From: Nocardia iowensis
GTDB taxonomy: Bacteria > Actinomycetota > Actinomycetes > Mycobacteriales > Mycobacteriaceae
Direction: 5' to 3'
Length of the DNA stretch: 64,000 nucleotides
Assembly: GCF_019222765.1 (NCBI RefSeq)
Contig: NZ_CP078145.1
Span: 3,410,001-3,474,000, forward strand
Shown: positions 20,933-29,969 of the stretch, piece by piece
Numbering within the stretch: position 1 is the first letter of the stretch
Layout of the letters: each line of letters opens with the position of its first letter
Program-made: the position numbers and the translations under genes
The notes under the pieces: generated by a model
What the model was told of the DNA's origin: nothing
Seen by the model: the letters and a program-made list of their open reading frames with translations, nothing else
The model's database searches: none

Positions 20933-22252
20933 GTGTCCACCCACGCCCGGCTGTTGTTGCTGGCGCTCGGCATGTTCGCCCTGGGTATCGACGGCTACGT
21001 CATCGCCGGGCTACTCCCACAGATCGGTCGCGACCTGGCGGTAACCGACAGCGCCGCCGGCCAGCTGATTACCGTGTTCGCCCTCGTCTACGCCCTTTGC
21101 GCCCCGCTGCTCGGCATCCTGACCGCCCGGCAGCCACCCCGGCTCGTCCTGATCCTCAGCCTTGCGCTGTTCGCCGCGGCGAACGTCGGTACCAGCCTTG
21201 CCGATTCGTTCCCGGTGCTACTCGCGGCCCGGGTGGCGGCCGCCCTGGCCGCCGCGGCGTTCACCCCGGTCGCCGCGGCGACGGCCACGGCACTGGTTCC
21301 CGAAGGGCGGCGCGGCCGGGCGCTGGCGACCGTCGCCAGTGGCATCACAGTCGCTACCGCGGTCGGGGTCCCGCTGGGAACCCTGATCGGCGGCGCCTTC
21401 GGGTGGCGGACCACGTTCGGAATCGTCGCCGTACTCGGCGCGGTGGCCGCAGCCGGACTCCTCCTGCTACTGCCTCCCGTGCCGGCGCCGCCCGCCGCCG
21501 GAATAGGCACACGCCTCGCGGTGGCCCGCGCCAGCGGCGTACCGGGCGCACTCGGGCTCACCATGCTGTGGATCGCCGGAGCGTTCACCGTGCTGACCTT
21601 CCTCAGCCCGATCCTCGACACGGTGGGCGGCATACGCGGTGCGGCACTTAGCATTTGGCTGCTGATTTTCGGCCTCGCGGCCGTGGCGGGCAACGCGCTC
21701 GGCGGCCGAGCCGCCGACCGCTATCCCACGACCCGGCTGGTCGTGGTCAGCACCGCGGGATTGACCCTCGCACTCGCGGCCTTCGGCGCACTCGCCTCAT
21801 CCGGTGCGCACGGCAGCGCAGGCGCCGCGATCGCTGCCGTCGCGCTCGCGGTCTGGGGCATCTTCGGCTGGTCCTTTTCCCCCGCACAGCAACATCGTCT
21901 CGTCGAACTCGCCCCCAACGCCGCCGGAATCGTACTCTCGCTCAACGCCAGTGCCATCTACGCCGGCATCTCCCTGGGCAGTCTCCTCGGCTCCCTCGCT
22001 CTCGAGCACGCCGGCGCTGCCGGGGTCGGCTGGACCGCCACCCTCATCGAACTACTCGCCGTCACCACCGCGATCGTCCTTGCCCGACATCACCGTCCGC
22101 ACCCGAAGGCATCCGCTTCGGCGCGGCCACTGGCACCGGATGCGAGCACGCCATTTCCTCATCCAGCGGCGCGCTATCGCGGGGAAGGCGTGTCCTGCGC
22201 CGGTGCGCGGCCAGGGGACTGTCGGGGTTCAGCGGATCTGGGTGGCTTGTGA
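20933..22252 (+). CDS. MFS transporter, DHA1/AraJ-like
   Basis: A 439-residue major facilitator with about 12 hydrophobic segments and the family motif GIDGYVIAGLLPQIG in TM1. The start is GTG 20933, preceded by CGGAG at about 12 bases. It probably shares transcription with the hydrolase upstream. The last 45 or so residues, after VLARHHRPHPK, are low-complexity and hydrophilic. They look like read-through beyond the normal family end, suggesting that the original stop codon was lost. The substrate is unknown. Confidence 0.78.
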   Translation: MSTHARLLLLALGMFALGIDGYVIAGLLPQIGRDLAVTDSAAGQLITVFALVYALCAPLLGILTARQPPRLVLILSLALFAAANVGTSLADSFPVLLAARVAAALAAAAFTPVAAATATALVPEGRRGRALATVASGITVATAVGVPLGTLIGGAFGWRTTFGIVAVLGAVAAAGLLLLLPPVPAPPAAGIGTRLAVARASGVPGALGLTMLWIAGAFTVLTFLSPILDTVGGIRGAALSIWLLIFGLAAVAGNALGGRAADRYPTTRLVVVSTAGLTLALAAFGALASSGAHGSAGAAIAAVALAVWGIFGWSFSPAQQHRLVELAPNAAGIVLSLNASAIYAGISLGSLLGSLALEHAGAAGVGWTATLIELLAVTTAIVLARHHRPHPKASASARPLAPDASTPFPHPAARYRGEGVSCAGARPGDCRGSADLGGL

Positions 22253-22611
22253 TCGCACCACCTGCCACTGGCTGTCGAAGGGGTCGGTCGGGGGACGCTG
22301 TGCTCGTCGGTGGCCTCCGGGTTGCGGGTGTCGGTGTCGAGAGCCGAAGCGAACAGGGCATACTCACGCGGCGGGACGCACACAGTGCGGTGCGGGAGAT
22401 GACCGAGCGTCATCGACCATCGCTCCACTGGAGTCACCACTACGCACCCGCCAGCGGCGTTGGCGTCCAACCATGACCGCATATCGCGCGCGTCAACACT
22501 GGGCAGATATTGCACTGCCTTCGCCCACCCGAACCCGGCGACATTGCTCGAATCGTTGAGCACGGCAACAACCACCGCGCATCCCGGTACGGAGTCCAGA
22601 TCGATCAACAC
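22174..22611 (-). CDS. Hypothetical protein
   Basis: A 145-residue frame. Its first 95 residues look like real protein (CAVVVAVLNDSSNVAGFGWA, AKAVQYLPSVDARDMRSWLD, GGCVVVTPVERWSMTLGHLP), whereas the tail is proline- and arginine-rich and overlaps the end of the MFS gene on the other strand. No family is recognised. A shorter product with an altered C-terminus is possible. Confidence 0.4.
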   Translation of the reverse strand: MLIDLDSVPGCAVVVAVLNDSSNVAGFGWAKAVQYLPSVDARDMRSWLDANAAGGCVVVTPVERWSMTLGHLPHRTVCVPPREYALFASALDTDTRNPEATDEHSVPRPTPSTASGRWCDHKPPRSAEPRQSPGRAPAQDTPSPR

Positions 22612-23018
22612 GACACACCCCTGCCATCAGCCGTCCAGCACCGCGACCGGCAAACGGGTACGCGGTGCACCCATCGCACCGGCCACGCCCCACCCGCCCT
22701 GGAACGCAGTCGATGCTTGCCTTCCACCCTACGACCAAACGCACTGCGGCATAGCCGAATTCCGATCACGCACCGTCGCGGGTCGACGTGCTGGAGGTAG
22801 TGAAATGCTAGTGCTGGCATAGCCAGGCACCGCCCAGGGATCACCTCACCGGAACCTGCATGACCGGACCGACCGCGGGGCAATCGCACTCGGCCGCTGG
22901 TGCGACTGTCGCGCAGAACCCGGCCCCCTGAGGCGGGGGCGACGGAAATCAGGGCGTTTCAGAGCAGGTCGGTCACTTCTAGCATGAGGACTCGACCTCG
23001 AGACGGAAAGGCAATGCG
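22612..23018. other. Intergenic region with no supported gene
   Basis: About 400 bases. Nothing with convincing protein character was found on either strand. GGAAAG at 23005-23010 belongs to the next small gene. Confidence 0.4.
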
Positions 23019-23231
23019 TTGTCCACCAAAGGTTTTACATTGGCAGTCCTCGGCGCGAGCGTTATGGTCGCCGCTGTCGGAACCGGCCCGGCTGTCGCCG
23101 AGATCAGGCTGGAGCCGACCGCTCCACGCGTCGAAGTACAGCCCGTCGGCGATACCCCCGCGACCGGCTCCGCGACCGGCTCAGCCTGTTTCCTGCCGCT
23201 CATCATCGCCGGAAAAGTGGTCGGCTGCTGA
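23019..23231 (+). CDS. Small secreted protein
   Basis: A 70-residue product starting at TTG 23019, 8 bases after a GGAAAG site. A signal peptide (STKGFTLAVLGASVMVAAVG, then GPAVA) is followed by about 40 mature residues with a PATGSATGSACFLPLI segment and a final Cys. Short exported proteins of this style are common in Nocardia. No function is known. Confidence 0.6.
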   Translation: MSTKGFTLAVLGASVMVAAVGTGPAVAEIRLEPTAPRVEVQPVGDTPATGSATGSACFLPLIIAGKVVGC

Positions 23232-23354
23232 AGTCACGCGTTCCAGCTCAACCCGACAACGTGCGCGAGAACATGGCTCAGAACGGTGTCTCCAATATCG
23301 CGTCCGAACAGAGGGTGCGGCTCGATCGCGGGGACTTGTTCATGTTCGCCGGTA

Positions 23355-24722
23355 TCAAGGATTCGGTCTTAGGCCGACCCATTGATCGTCGAGGGGATAC
23401 TCCGCCCACGTGGTCGGCAGCTGGCGGATCGCGTGCGCGCCCGCGCGGGCGCGCACGGCGCTCGTCCGCTCGATCGCTACCGGACTGAAGCTGACGCCGC
23501 CGACGAAATCGACGCGGTCGAACGATGCGTCCTCGCTGAATTGCGCATCACTGAAGTCGGCAGGGCCGGTGAACACCGATCGCCGGAACATCGCGATGCC
23601 GCCGAACGCGGCACCGCGGAAGGAGGTGGCGCTGCCGAACTCGACATGCTCGAACGACGCATTGGACTCGAAACAGGCCCGGCCGAAGGTGGCTTCCCCG
23701 GCGAGCCGAGTGTGGTCGAATGTGACCGTACGTCTGAAGGTGCTCTCGCGGAACGAGATTCGTTGATCACCGAAGTTGCTACGGTCGAAGCGCGCGTGCT
23801 GTTCGAACACCGACTCGTCGAAGCTCACGGTGGACTGCCATTCCGCGCCGCTGAAGTCCGCCGGAACGTGCCATTGCGTTCGGCGCAGGGACACCTCGCC
23901 GAGGAACATTGCGCCGCCGAATCGTGTCTCCCCGTGAAACCCGCCGTCGTCGAATGTCGTCACTCCGGAGAAGGTCGATCCGGTGAAATCGACGTCGTCG
24001 AAGTCGCATCCCGACGCATCGAATCCGTCGAGCTGTGCACCGGCGAGGTCGAGCCGCAAACCGGCCCAGCTGTCGGGTCCGGACCGTAGCCTCCGAGTCA
24101 AGATACGTTGGATGGCCAACCGCACGTGCTCTTCGTCGGAAACCTCCCGACGCACCGGCATGCGTAGGTAGGCGCACAGGACATCGGCCGTCGCGTGCCG
24201 GTAGCGCTCGTTGTTGTGTGCCAGTCGTTCCAGCGCGTATATCCCGCCCAACCGAACCGGCGCGTTATCCGAGCCGAGATGCTCGACCGCCTTGGCGAAC
24301 AGGTCAGTGACCCGGCGCTCGGTCGCGTCGTACTCCGCGATCTCCGTGGCCCGATCGCGGGCAGCTTGATCGGCCGCAGCGGCGGCTTCGACGTGCGCTT
24401 GAACGCGCTCTTGATGCGCCCGGGTGATGGCGTCCACGTGTTCTCGGTGCTGCTGTGTCCGCTCGTTCAACCACTGCCGCCGCCCCAAAAGCAGTAGTCC
24501 CACCGCGCCACCCGTTCCGGCGACAACAGTCAAGCCCGTGCGGATGGCGTCGATACGCAGCGCCGCCCTCGACGGGCCGCCCGCATCCGCGATGTTCCAC
24601 AGCCACCACGTCACCACCAGTCCGAACGCGATCGCCAGCACGAAACCACTGAGCACGAGCCACCAGGGCATCACCCGAAAGGATTGCTCGGCACCGCGAT
24701 CGGTAGCGGAACGCGCCTCCAT
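23355..24722 (-). CDS. Membrane-anchored pentapeptide-repeat protein
   Basis: 455 residues. There are two N-terminal transmembrane helices (WWLVLSGFVLAIAFGLVVTW about 20-40, and a second about 62-80). A charged coiled-coil region (NERTQQHREHVDAITRAHQE) and a conserved helical block, RLGGIYALERLAHNNERYR, come next. After these is a long right-handed beta-helix of A(D/N)LXX-like units in which F dominates, for example FTGSTFSGVTTF, FGGAMFLGEVSL and FRGAAFGGIAMF. The ATG at 24722 is chosen because TM1 follows; the open frame upstream is unconserved. Such proteins may scaffold at the membrane. DNA-gyrase mimicry as in MfpA is less likely because of the membrane anchor. Confidence 0.8.
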   Translation of the reverse strand: MEARSATDRGAEQSFRVMPWWLVLSGFVLAIAFGLVVTWWLWNIADAGGPSRAALRIDAIRTGLTVVAGTGGAVGLLLLGRRQWLNERTQQHREHVDAITRAHQERVQAHVEAAAAADQAARDRATEIAEYDATERRVTDLFAKAVEHLGSDNAPVRLGGIYALERLAHNNERYRHATADVLCAYLRMPVRREVSDEEHVRLAIQRILTRRLRSGPDSWAGLRLDLAGAQLDGFDASGCDFDDVDFTGSTFSGVTTFDDGGFHGETRFGGAMFLGEVSLRRTQWHVPADFSGAEWQSTVSFDESVFEQHARFDRSNFGDQRISFRESTFRRTVTFDHTRLAGEATFGRACFESNASFEHVEFGSATSFRGAAFGGIAMFRRSVFTGPADFSDAQFSEDASFDRVDFVGGVSFSPVAIERTSAVRARAGAHAIRQLPTTWAEYPLDDQWVGLRPNP

Positions 24723-24827
24723 GAACTGATCATGCCTACCCGTGCGCCGCCTGTCACTCGATGCGAGGAAAGCGCGCGGGGATGGTGTGTGCCGCCGCGG
24801 CGGTCCGTTCTCCCCGATACTGGCGGG

Positions 24828-25523
24828 GTGGCGACCGAACGCGACTACGACACCGATCCGGAGCGGTTCCGCCGTGGCAGCAGGGGGACGGCCATGCATC
24901 TGCGGCCGGGAATCAGCCTGTACGAGAAGATCGTCAATGTGCTCGCTGAGCGCCGGGCCCGGCGCGTGCTCGACCTGGGTTGCGGCGAGGGCGCACTGCG
25001 CGCCGCCGCGAATGGACTGTCGACACCGCCATGGGTGGTCGGCCTGGACGCCTCGGCGACCATGCTCTCGGCGGTCCCGCCGCCCGTGGTCCGTGCTGAC
25101 GCCGCGGCGATTCCGTTCGCGGACAACGTGTTCGATGCGGTCGTCGCGGTCAACGTGTTCGACCACCTGCCGGATCCGCTGCCCGCGCTGGGTGCCGCCT
25201 ACCGGGTGCTGCGACCCGGCGGAGTGCTGGTGGCCGGCGCGATCAGCCGACGCGACTCACCGGAACTGGCGCCGGTGTGGCGGCCGGAGCCGACACCGTT
25301 CGATGCCGAGGAGGCGCCCGACATCGTGGCGTCGGTCTTCGGTGAGGTGTCGGTGAACTGTTGGGATGCCCCGCTGCTCACCTTGCCGGACGCGGCGGCG
25401 ATCACCGACTATCTGACCGTCAGGTTCGTACCGGTGGACCAGGCCGCCGCGGGTGCGCGCACGCTGCCCGCGCCGCTCGTGGTTACCAAGCGCGGCGCGC
25501 TGGTGATCGGCTGCAAGAGCTGA
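24828..25523 (+). CDS. Class I SAM-dependent methyltransferase
   Basis: A 231-residue methyltransferase of the Methyltransf_11 type. Motif I is RVLDLGCGEGALRAAA (about 46-61), motif II GLDASATML, motif III VRADAAAIPFADNVFDAVVA, and post-III RVLRPGGVLVAGAI. The start is GTG 24828; the upstream extension of the frame is unconserved and overlaps the divergent pentapeptide gene. No partner gene indicates the substrate. Confidence 0.8.
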   Translation: MATERDYDTDPERFRRGSRGTAMHLRPGISLYEKIVNVLAERRARRVLDLGCGEGALRAAANGLSTPPWVVGLDASATMLSAVPPPVVRADAAAIPFADNVFDAVVAVNVFDHLPDPLPALGAAYRVLRPGGVLVAGAISRRDSPELAPVWRPEPTPFDAEEAPDIVASVFGEVSVNCWDAPLLTLPDAAAITDYLTVRFVPVDQAAAGARTLPAPLVVTKRGALVIGCKS

Positions 25524-25588
25524 CCGTGCCGGTGGTGAGGTCCGATGAGCACCGATGAGTTTCGAGCGCGTAGGAGGTCTACACGGTT

Positions 25589-26140
25589 ATGAGGAAACTG
25601 ATCTATGGGTTCAGTGTGTCCCTGGACGGCTACATCAACGACCGCGACGGCAGCATCGACTGGACCGACCCGGACGAGGAACTGCACCAGTTCCACAACG
25701 ACCGCTACCGCGAGATCGAGGTCTCGCTGCACGGCCGTCGCCTGTACCAACTGATGGCCGAGTACTGGCCGCACGTGCCCGAGGACGCACCGCGTATTCA
25801 GCGGGAGTTCGGCGGGCTCTGGACGGCGAAACCGAAGGTCGTCTTCTCCCGGACACTCACCGAGGTCCACTGGAACAGCACGCTGATCAGCGAGAACGCG
25901 GTCGAGGAGGTTCGCAGGCTCAAGGCAGGAGGCGATGGCGTCATGGAGGTCGGCGGCGCGAGCCTCGCGGCCTCGCTGATGCCACACGGGCTCATCGACG
26001 AGTACCAAATGTTCCTCTTGCCCGTGGCTCTCGGCGGCGGCACACCGTTCTTCCCATCGCTGGACAAGCGCATCCAACTCCGATTGACCGAGACGAGGCA
26101 CTTCAATACCGCGGTGATGCTGCGCTATCTCGTCGACTGA
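25589..26140 (+). CDS. Dihydrofolate reductase-family (RibD C-terminal domain) protein
   Basis: A 183-residue protein with the RibD_C/DHFR-like fold: FSVSLDGYINDRDGSIDW at the start, EVSLHGRRLYQLM, a central KPKVVFSRTL strand, and the cofactor-binding region DGVMEVGGASLAASLM followed by PVALGGGTPFFP. The start is ATG 25589 with AGGAGG at 25572-25577. Members are NAD(P)H reductases, mostly uncharacterised. Confidence 0.85.
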   Translation: MRKLIYGFSVSLDGYINDRDGSIDWTDPDEELHQFHNDRYREIEVSLHGRRLYQLMAEYWPHVPEDAPRIQREFGGLWTAKPKVVFSRTLTEVHWNSTLISENAVEEVRRLKAGGDGVMEVGGASLAASLMPHGLIDEYQMFLLPVALGGGTPFFPSLDKRIQLRLTETRHFNTAVMLRYLVD

Positions 26141-26219
26141 GGTCCGTTCAAACCAGCCCGAACGTGAACTGTCTCGTCGCAACCGAACCGCGGCGTCGCA
26201 CCACCGCGGTCCGCGATAA

Positions 26220-27764
26220 CTAGTCGGTATTGCCCGCGCAGGTGGTACCGGTTGGTGGGGCGGCTAATTCGATCAGGTAGGTCGTCTCGGTGTCCCGGGC
26301 GCACTGGCTGTGGCCGAAGCCCGAATGGCCCTCGCCGTCGACGGTGAGGAGGCGGCCGTTCTCCAGCATGCTTGTTAGGGCGACCGCGTCCCGGTAGGGC
26401 GTGTCGGGGTCGCCAGTGGTGCCGACTACGAGGATGGGCGCGGAGTCGGGGGCAGACCACGGACCCGCATAGCGGCTGGCCCGGGGTGCGGACCAGCGTT
26501 GACAGGCATTGGCGTGGGAGTGGTCGTAGCCGGGTGGTCCCCACGCCGCGATCGGGCCCATGCGTGGGGCGGCGGCTACGTCGAGGGCAAGGCGCGCTTG
26601 GAGTTCCAGAGTTGACGGCGGGTATACGCGGTCGGCGCATTCGACCGCCACATTGGGGGCGAAGAATTCAGCGAAACGGCTGACCGGGCGCAGGGCAGGT
26701 CCGTCCCGGTGGTCGGCGGCTTGCCGTAGCGCGTCGGCGATGGCGGGCCATGCCGCGCGACCGCCGTTGAGCTGCATCATGAGTCCGTAGACGAGGGACG
26801 CCCCGTTGGCGACGACTTGACCGCTCTCGTCACGCACCGGTCTGTCGGTGAGGTCGGAGACGAGGGTGTCGAACGCGGCCGCGGGTCCGCCCCGCGCCGG
26901 ATCGCCGAACCGGCATGCCGTTCGATCGTCGGCACACCAGCCGAGGAATCGGTTGAGCGCGCCCTCCAGTTCCACGTATTGGGCGTAGTCATAGGTGTAG
27001 GGGTCGTTGGCATAGGTCTCGGGGTTATAGGCCCCGTCCAGCACCAATGCCCGAATTCGTCGTGGGAACAGGTTGGCGTAGACCGACCCGATCATGGTCC
27101 CGAAAGACACTCCGAGATAACTGATTTCGTCGTCCCCGACCGCAGCCCGCAGTAGATCCATATCCCTGGCCACGAATTCGGTTCCGATGTAAGGCAATAG
27201 GTCGCCACTGCGCGCCTGGCATGCCGCGTCGAACCGCGCGGCCGAGTCCTGTCCGCGCTCGAAAGCCCCCGGCCGCCACTGCGCGGGCACCTCCGCCCAC
27301 TCACGCTGCATCTCCTCGGCCGACCAGCACTGGACCGCGCGGCTCTTACCCACCCCACGTGGATCGAACCCCACCACATCGAACCGCGCCGCAATCTCCT
27401 CCGGCATCGTCTTGACCACACTGGAGACGAACCCGACACCGGAACCCCCTGGCCCCCCGGGATTCACGAACAACGATCCGATCCGCCGCGCCGGATCACC
27501 GGCCACATGCCGCCGCAGTGCCAGGGAAATCGTCCCGGCCCCCGGGTTGTGATAGTCGAGCGGCACGTCCGCCGTCGCGCATTGATACCCGGGATCTCCG
27601 CAGTCGACCCAGGAAAGCTTCGGCACCGCCACCCCCGGCATCCCGCCGGGCGGAGTATCCGGGGACGCTACCGCCAGATGATCTCCGGCCGCGATGATCA
27701 GCACCATCGCTGTGAGGAGGATGGCAGCTCGACTACGCCAGTGATCAAACACGGGTGTCAGCAT
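26220..27764 (-). CDS. Secreted alpha/beta hydrolase, Slp/TAP-like (tripeptidyl aminopeptidase family)
   Basis: A 514-residue exported hydrolase. The signal peptide is about residues 1-34. Conserved elements are VDCGDPGYQCATADVPLDY, LFVNPGGPGGSG (oxyanion region), VVGFDPRGVGKS, nucleophile YLGVSFGTMIGS, acid GDPDTP and catalytic His GEGHSGFG. These match the SlpD/SlpE/TAP group of actinobacterial exo-peptidases or esterases, which also includes mycobacterial CaeA-like esterases. Several paired cysteines suit an extracellular protein. A decayed paralogue lies at 45507-46185. Confidence 0.87.
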   Translation of the reverse strand: MLTPVFDHWRSRAAILLTAMVLIIAAGDHLAVASPDTPPGGMPGVAVPKLSWVDCGDPGYQCATADVPLDYHNPGAGTISLALRRHVAGDPARRIGSLFVNPGGPGGSGVGFVSSVVKTMPEEIAARFDVVGFDPRGVGKSRAVQCWSAEEMQREWAEVPAQWRPGAFERGQDSAARFDAACQARSGDLLPYIGTEFVARDMDLLRAAVGDDEISYLGVSFGTMIGSVYANLFPRRIRALVLDGAYNPETYANDPYTYDYAQYVELEGALNRFLGWCADDRTACRFGDPARGGPAAAFDTLVSDLTDRPVRDESGQVVANGASLVYGLMMQLNGGRAAWPAIADALRQAADHRDGPALRPVSRFAEFFAPNVAVECADRVYPPSTLELQARLALDVAAAPRMGPIAAWGPPGYDHSHANACQRWSAPRASRYAGPWSAPDSAPILVVGTTGDPDTPYRDAVALTSMLENGRLLTVDGEGHSGFGHSQCARDTETTYLIELAAPPTGTTCAGNTD

Positions 27765-27843
27765 ATCGGCCTCGTACGAATGATGTTGTGTCCAAATCGC
27801 TCTGGTCGACTATTGATCACCGGGCCGCTCCGGATTGCCGAAC

Positions 27844-28461
27844 TCAGAGCACACCGAACGACCGCAGCCCCGCTTCGTCTTTCGGGACGCCGGGGATTCG
27901 TGCCGCCATCTCGGGAGGCAGCTGCATCGGCAACAAGGTGCGGTCCGGCAGTTCGTCTGCGCCTCGCGCCACCACGGTGCCGCGCAATAGATCCCGCAGA
28001 GCTGACGCACTGTGCTGGACCGTAGCGGGCGGGGCGAGCATGGCGCCGCGCAGCATCCAGCCCGGTCCATCGATGCCAACGAACCGCAGGGCGCGATCAC
28101 CCATCGTGGCTGCCACTTCGTCACCCCAGCTGCCGGGTTCGCGGCGCACCGTGCGGCAATCCTGACGCAGGCCATCCATGAGTTCGGGGATGACCTGCTC
28201 CCACAACCCGTTGGAAGACGGTGCGGCGTAGGCGGTCACGGTGAACCGCCCCAGCGGGGTTTGCCAATGCACCAGACGCACTATCGAGTCGTCGGGAGCC
28301 ATATCGACTAGGAACTCACCCCAGGCAGGCACCGGGATCCGTATCGAACGGAGATCGAGCCGACGCACATTATCGTCGGGCGCGTCCTTTTCGTCATAGG
28401 GCCCGCGGGGATTCGGGCCGATCGGACGCGCCGGACCCTCCCCACCTAGCTGGTCGGTCAC
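27844..28461 (-). CDS. DUF3710-family protein
   Basis: A 205-residue protein with the DUF3710 pattern: an acidic N-terminus, RIPVPAWGEFLVDM, TPLGRFTVTAYAAPSSNGLW, GSWGDEVAATM and RFVGIDGPGWMLRGAM. The family is confined to actinobacteria and its function is unknown. The standard copy usually sits near dut and housekeeping genes; this one lies in accessory DNA and may be a second paralogue. Confidence 0.82.
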   Translation of the reverse strand: MTDQLGGEGPARPIGPNPRGPYDEKDAPDDNVRRLDLRSIRIPVPAWGEFLVDMAPDDSIVRLVHWQTPLGRFTVTAYAAPSSNGLWEQVIPELMDGLRQDCRTVRREPGSWGDEVAATMGDRALRFVGIDGPGWMLRGAMLAPPATVQHSASALRDLLRGTVVARGADELPDRTLLPMQLPPEMAARIPGVPKDEAGLRSFGVL

Positions 28462-28642
28462 CCCGTAAGGCTATCCAGCCGGTCGTTGCCGCAGTAGCCA
28501 CCAGAGCTGACGGCACCTGTACCCATACGCAGCGGTGAGGGCGACCTCGTCGTCGTACCCGTAGCAGCGGCGCAGTGAGAGGCAGCCGCAGCCGATGCAG
28601 CCAGTGCGTCCTCGCAGACCTCCGCGAATCTTGACCGCTGTG

Positions 28643-29272
28643 TCAGCGTTCGGCCGCCAGCCGGACGCCCAGACCGATGAACAGGCTGCCGGTCGCTGCG
28701 TCGATCCGGCGCCGCACTGCCTGCCGTTCGCGCAGCCAGCTGCCGATTCGTCCGGCCAGGACGCCGACCGTTCCGTCGGCGAGGAACTCCAGGATGATCA
28801 GGACGGCGCCGAGGACGGCGAACTGCGCCCATACCGGTCCCGCCGCCGGGTCGATGAACTGGGGCAGGAGTGCCACCATGAACGTGAACGTCTGCGGGTT
28901 GGCCGCCGAGGACACCACACCGTTGAAGAACGCGCGCCGTCCCGACATCCCGTCGGCGGCTGGATCATCGACCTGAGCATTCTTGCGCTGGCGGATCATC
29001 TGGACGCCGAGGTAGACCAGGTAAGCGGCCCCGGCGAAGCGCAATATCGTGAACACGACCGGGAACGCGGTCAACAGGACGGCGAGCCCGGCGGCGGCCG
29101 CGACGATGTACAGCGCGTCCCCCGTGACCACCCCGAGGGTGGCCGATATCCCGGCGCGGACCCCGCCCCGCATGCCGCATCCGAGCACGAACAGCATGTC
29201 CGGTCCTGGCGTGACCAAGGCGATGATGGTGATCACCGTGAAGGCGGCGAGCAGGTGCGGATCAACGGGCAT
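28643..29272 (-). CDS. LysE/RhtB-family exporter
   Basis: A 209-residue membrane protein with the LysE/RhtB family signature ITIIALVTPGPDMLFVLG at the N-terminus, FFNGVVSSAANPQTF in the middle and about six hydrophobic segments. The ATG at 29272 starts MPVDPHLL and fits the normal length of 200-210. Such proteins export amino acids or small metabolites. Confidence 0.87.
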   Translation of the reverse strand: MPVDPHLLAAFTVITIIALVTPGPDMLFVLGCGMRGGVRAGISATLGVVTGDALYIVAAAAGLAVLLTAFPVVFTILRFAGAAYLVYLGVQMIRQRKNAQVDDPAADGMSGRRAFFNGVVSSAANPQTFTFMVALLPQFIDPAAGPVWAQFAVLGAVLIILEFLADGTVGVLAGRIGSWLRERQAVRRRIDAATGSLFIGLGVRLAAER

Positions 29273-29468
29273 TTCGGCGATCTTTGTGCCTGACGTCCGG
29301 CCAGGCAATCGAATATCCGGCTCGGCTACCAATCCGGATATCTCGGGTGCCGGGCCAAAGCCTTGCCACGCCAAATCATCCGATGCCGTGCAGATCCATC
29401 AACATGCCGCGGTCGGTGACGAGCTGCCGCAGACCCGGTGGGAGGCAAGCCATTTACCCAGAACCGCT

Positions 29469-29969
29469 TCAGGTCGTGGCGTTGTGTGCTCGCGGCGACG
29501 CGAGTGCCCGGGTTGTCTGGCGCGGCTGGGTGAATCGCAGCACGTTACCGGAGGGGTCGAAGAAGGCACAGTCGCGGACGCCGTCGGGCTTATTCATCGG
29601 TTCTTGCAGCACTTCGACGCCCGCGGCTTCGATGCGCTCGAAGGTATCGTCACAGTTGTCGGTCACGAAGACGAGACGCTGGCTCAGCAGGCCTTTGGCC
29701 ATCAGGTCCTCGATCGTCTGCCGGTCGGTCGGCGAGGCACTCGGGTCCGTGCCGGTCGACTGGAGAACGATCCGCACGTTCGGCTGGGACGGCGGGCCGA
29801 CGCTCGCCCACCGCGCCCCTCGGGCCTCATAATCTTCGCGCACCGCAAAGCCGAGGACGTCACGGTAGAAGCCGAGCGCCTCGTCCAGGTCGTGGACGGT
29901 CAGAGTGCAAGCCGAGAGCCCGAGATGCATGTCGCCTGCGTTGCGGGTCTGCTGGGGAGGCCGACTCAC
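29469..29969 (-). CDS. Glyoxalase/bleomycin-resistance (VOC) family protein
   Basis: A 166-residue VOC-fold protein: LSACTLTVHDLDEALGFYRD, VRIVLQSTGTD, LVFVTDNCDDTFERIEAAGV and CAFFDPSGNVLRFTQP. The GTG at 29969 is preferred because it overlaps the stop of the sigma-factor gene (GTGA) and follows GAGGAA at good spacing; ATG 29930 (MHLGLS) is the alternative and is closer to typical family starts. It is co-transcribed with the sigma factor. The role is unknown; possibly a dioxygenase, isomerase or binding protein. Confidence 0.82.
   Translation of the reverse strand: MSRPPQQTRNAGDMHLGLSACTLTVHDLDEALGFYRDVLGFAVREDYEARGARWASVGPPSQPNVRIVLQSTGTDPSASPTDRQTIEDLMAKGLLSQRLVFVTDNCDDTFERIEAAGVEVLQEPMNKPDGVRDCAFFDPSGNVLRFTQPRQTTRALASPRAHNATT

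Noticed and set aside
26141..26219. ACCGCGG...CCGCGGT inverted repeat as a terminator between convergent genes
   Set aside because: Short stem interrupted by mismatches; could easily be chance in GC-rich DNA.
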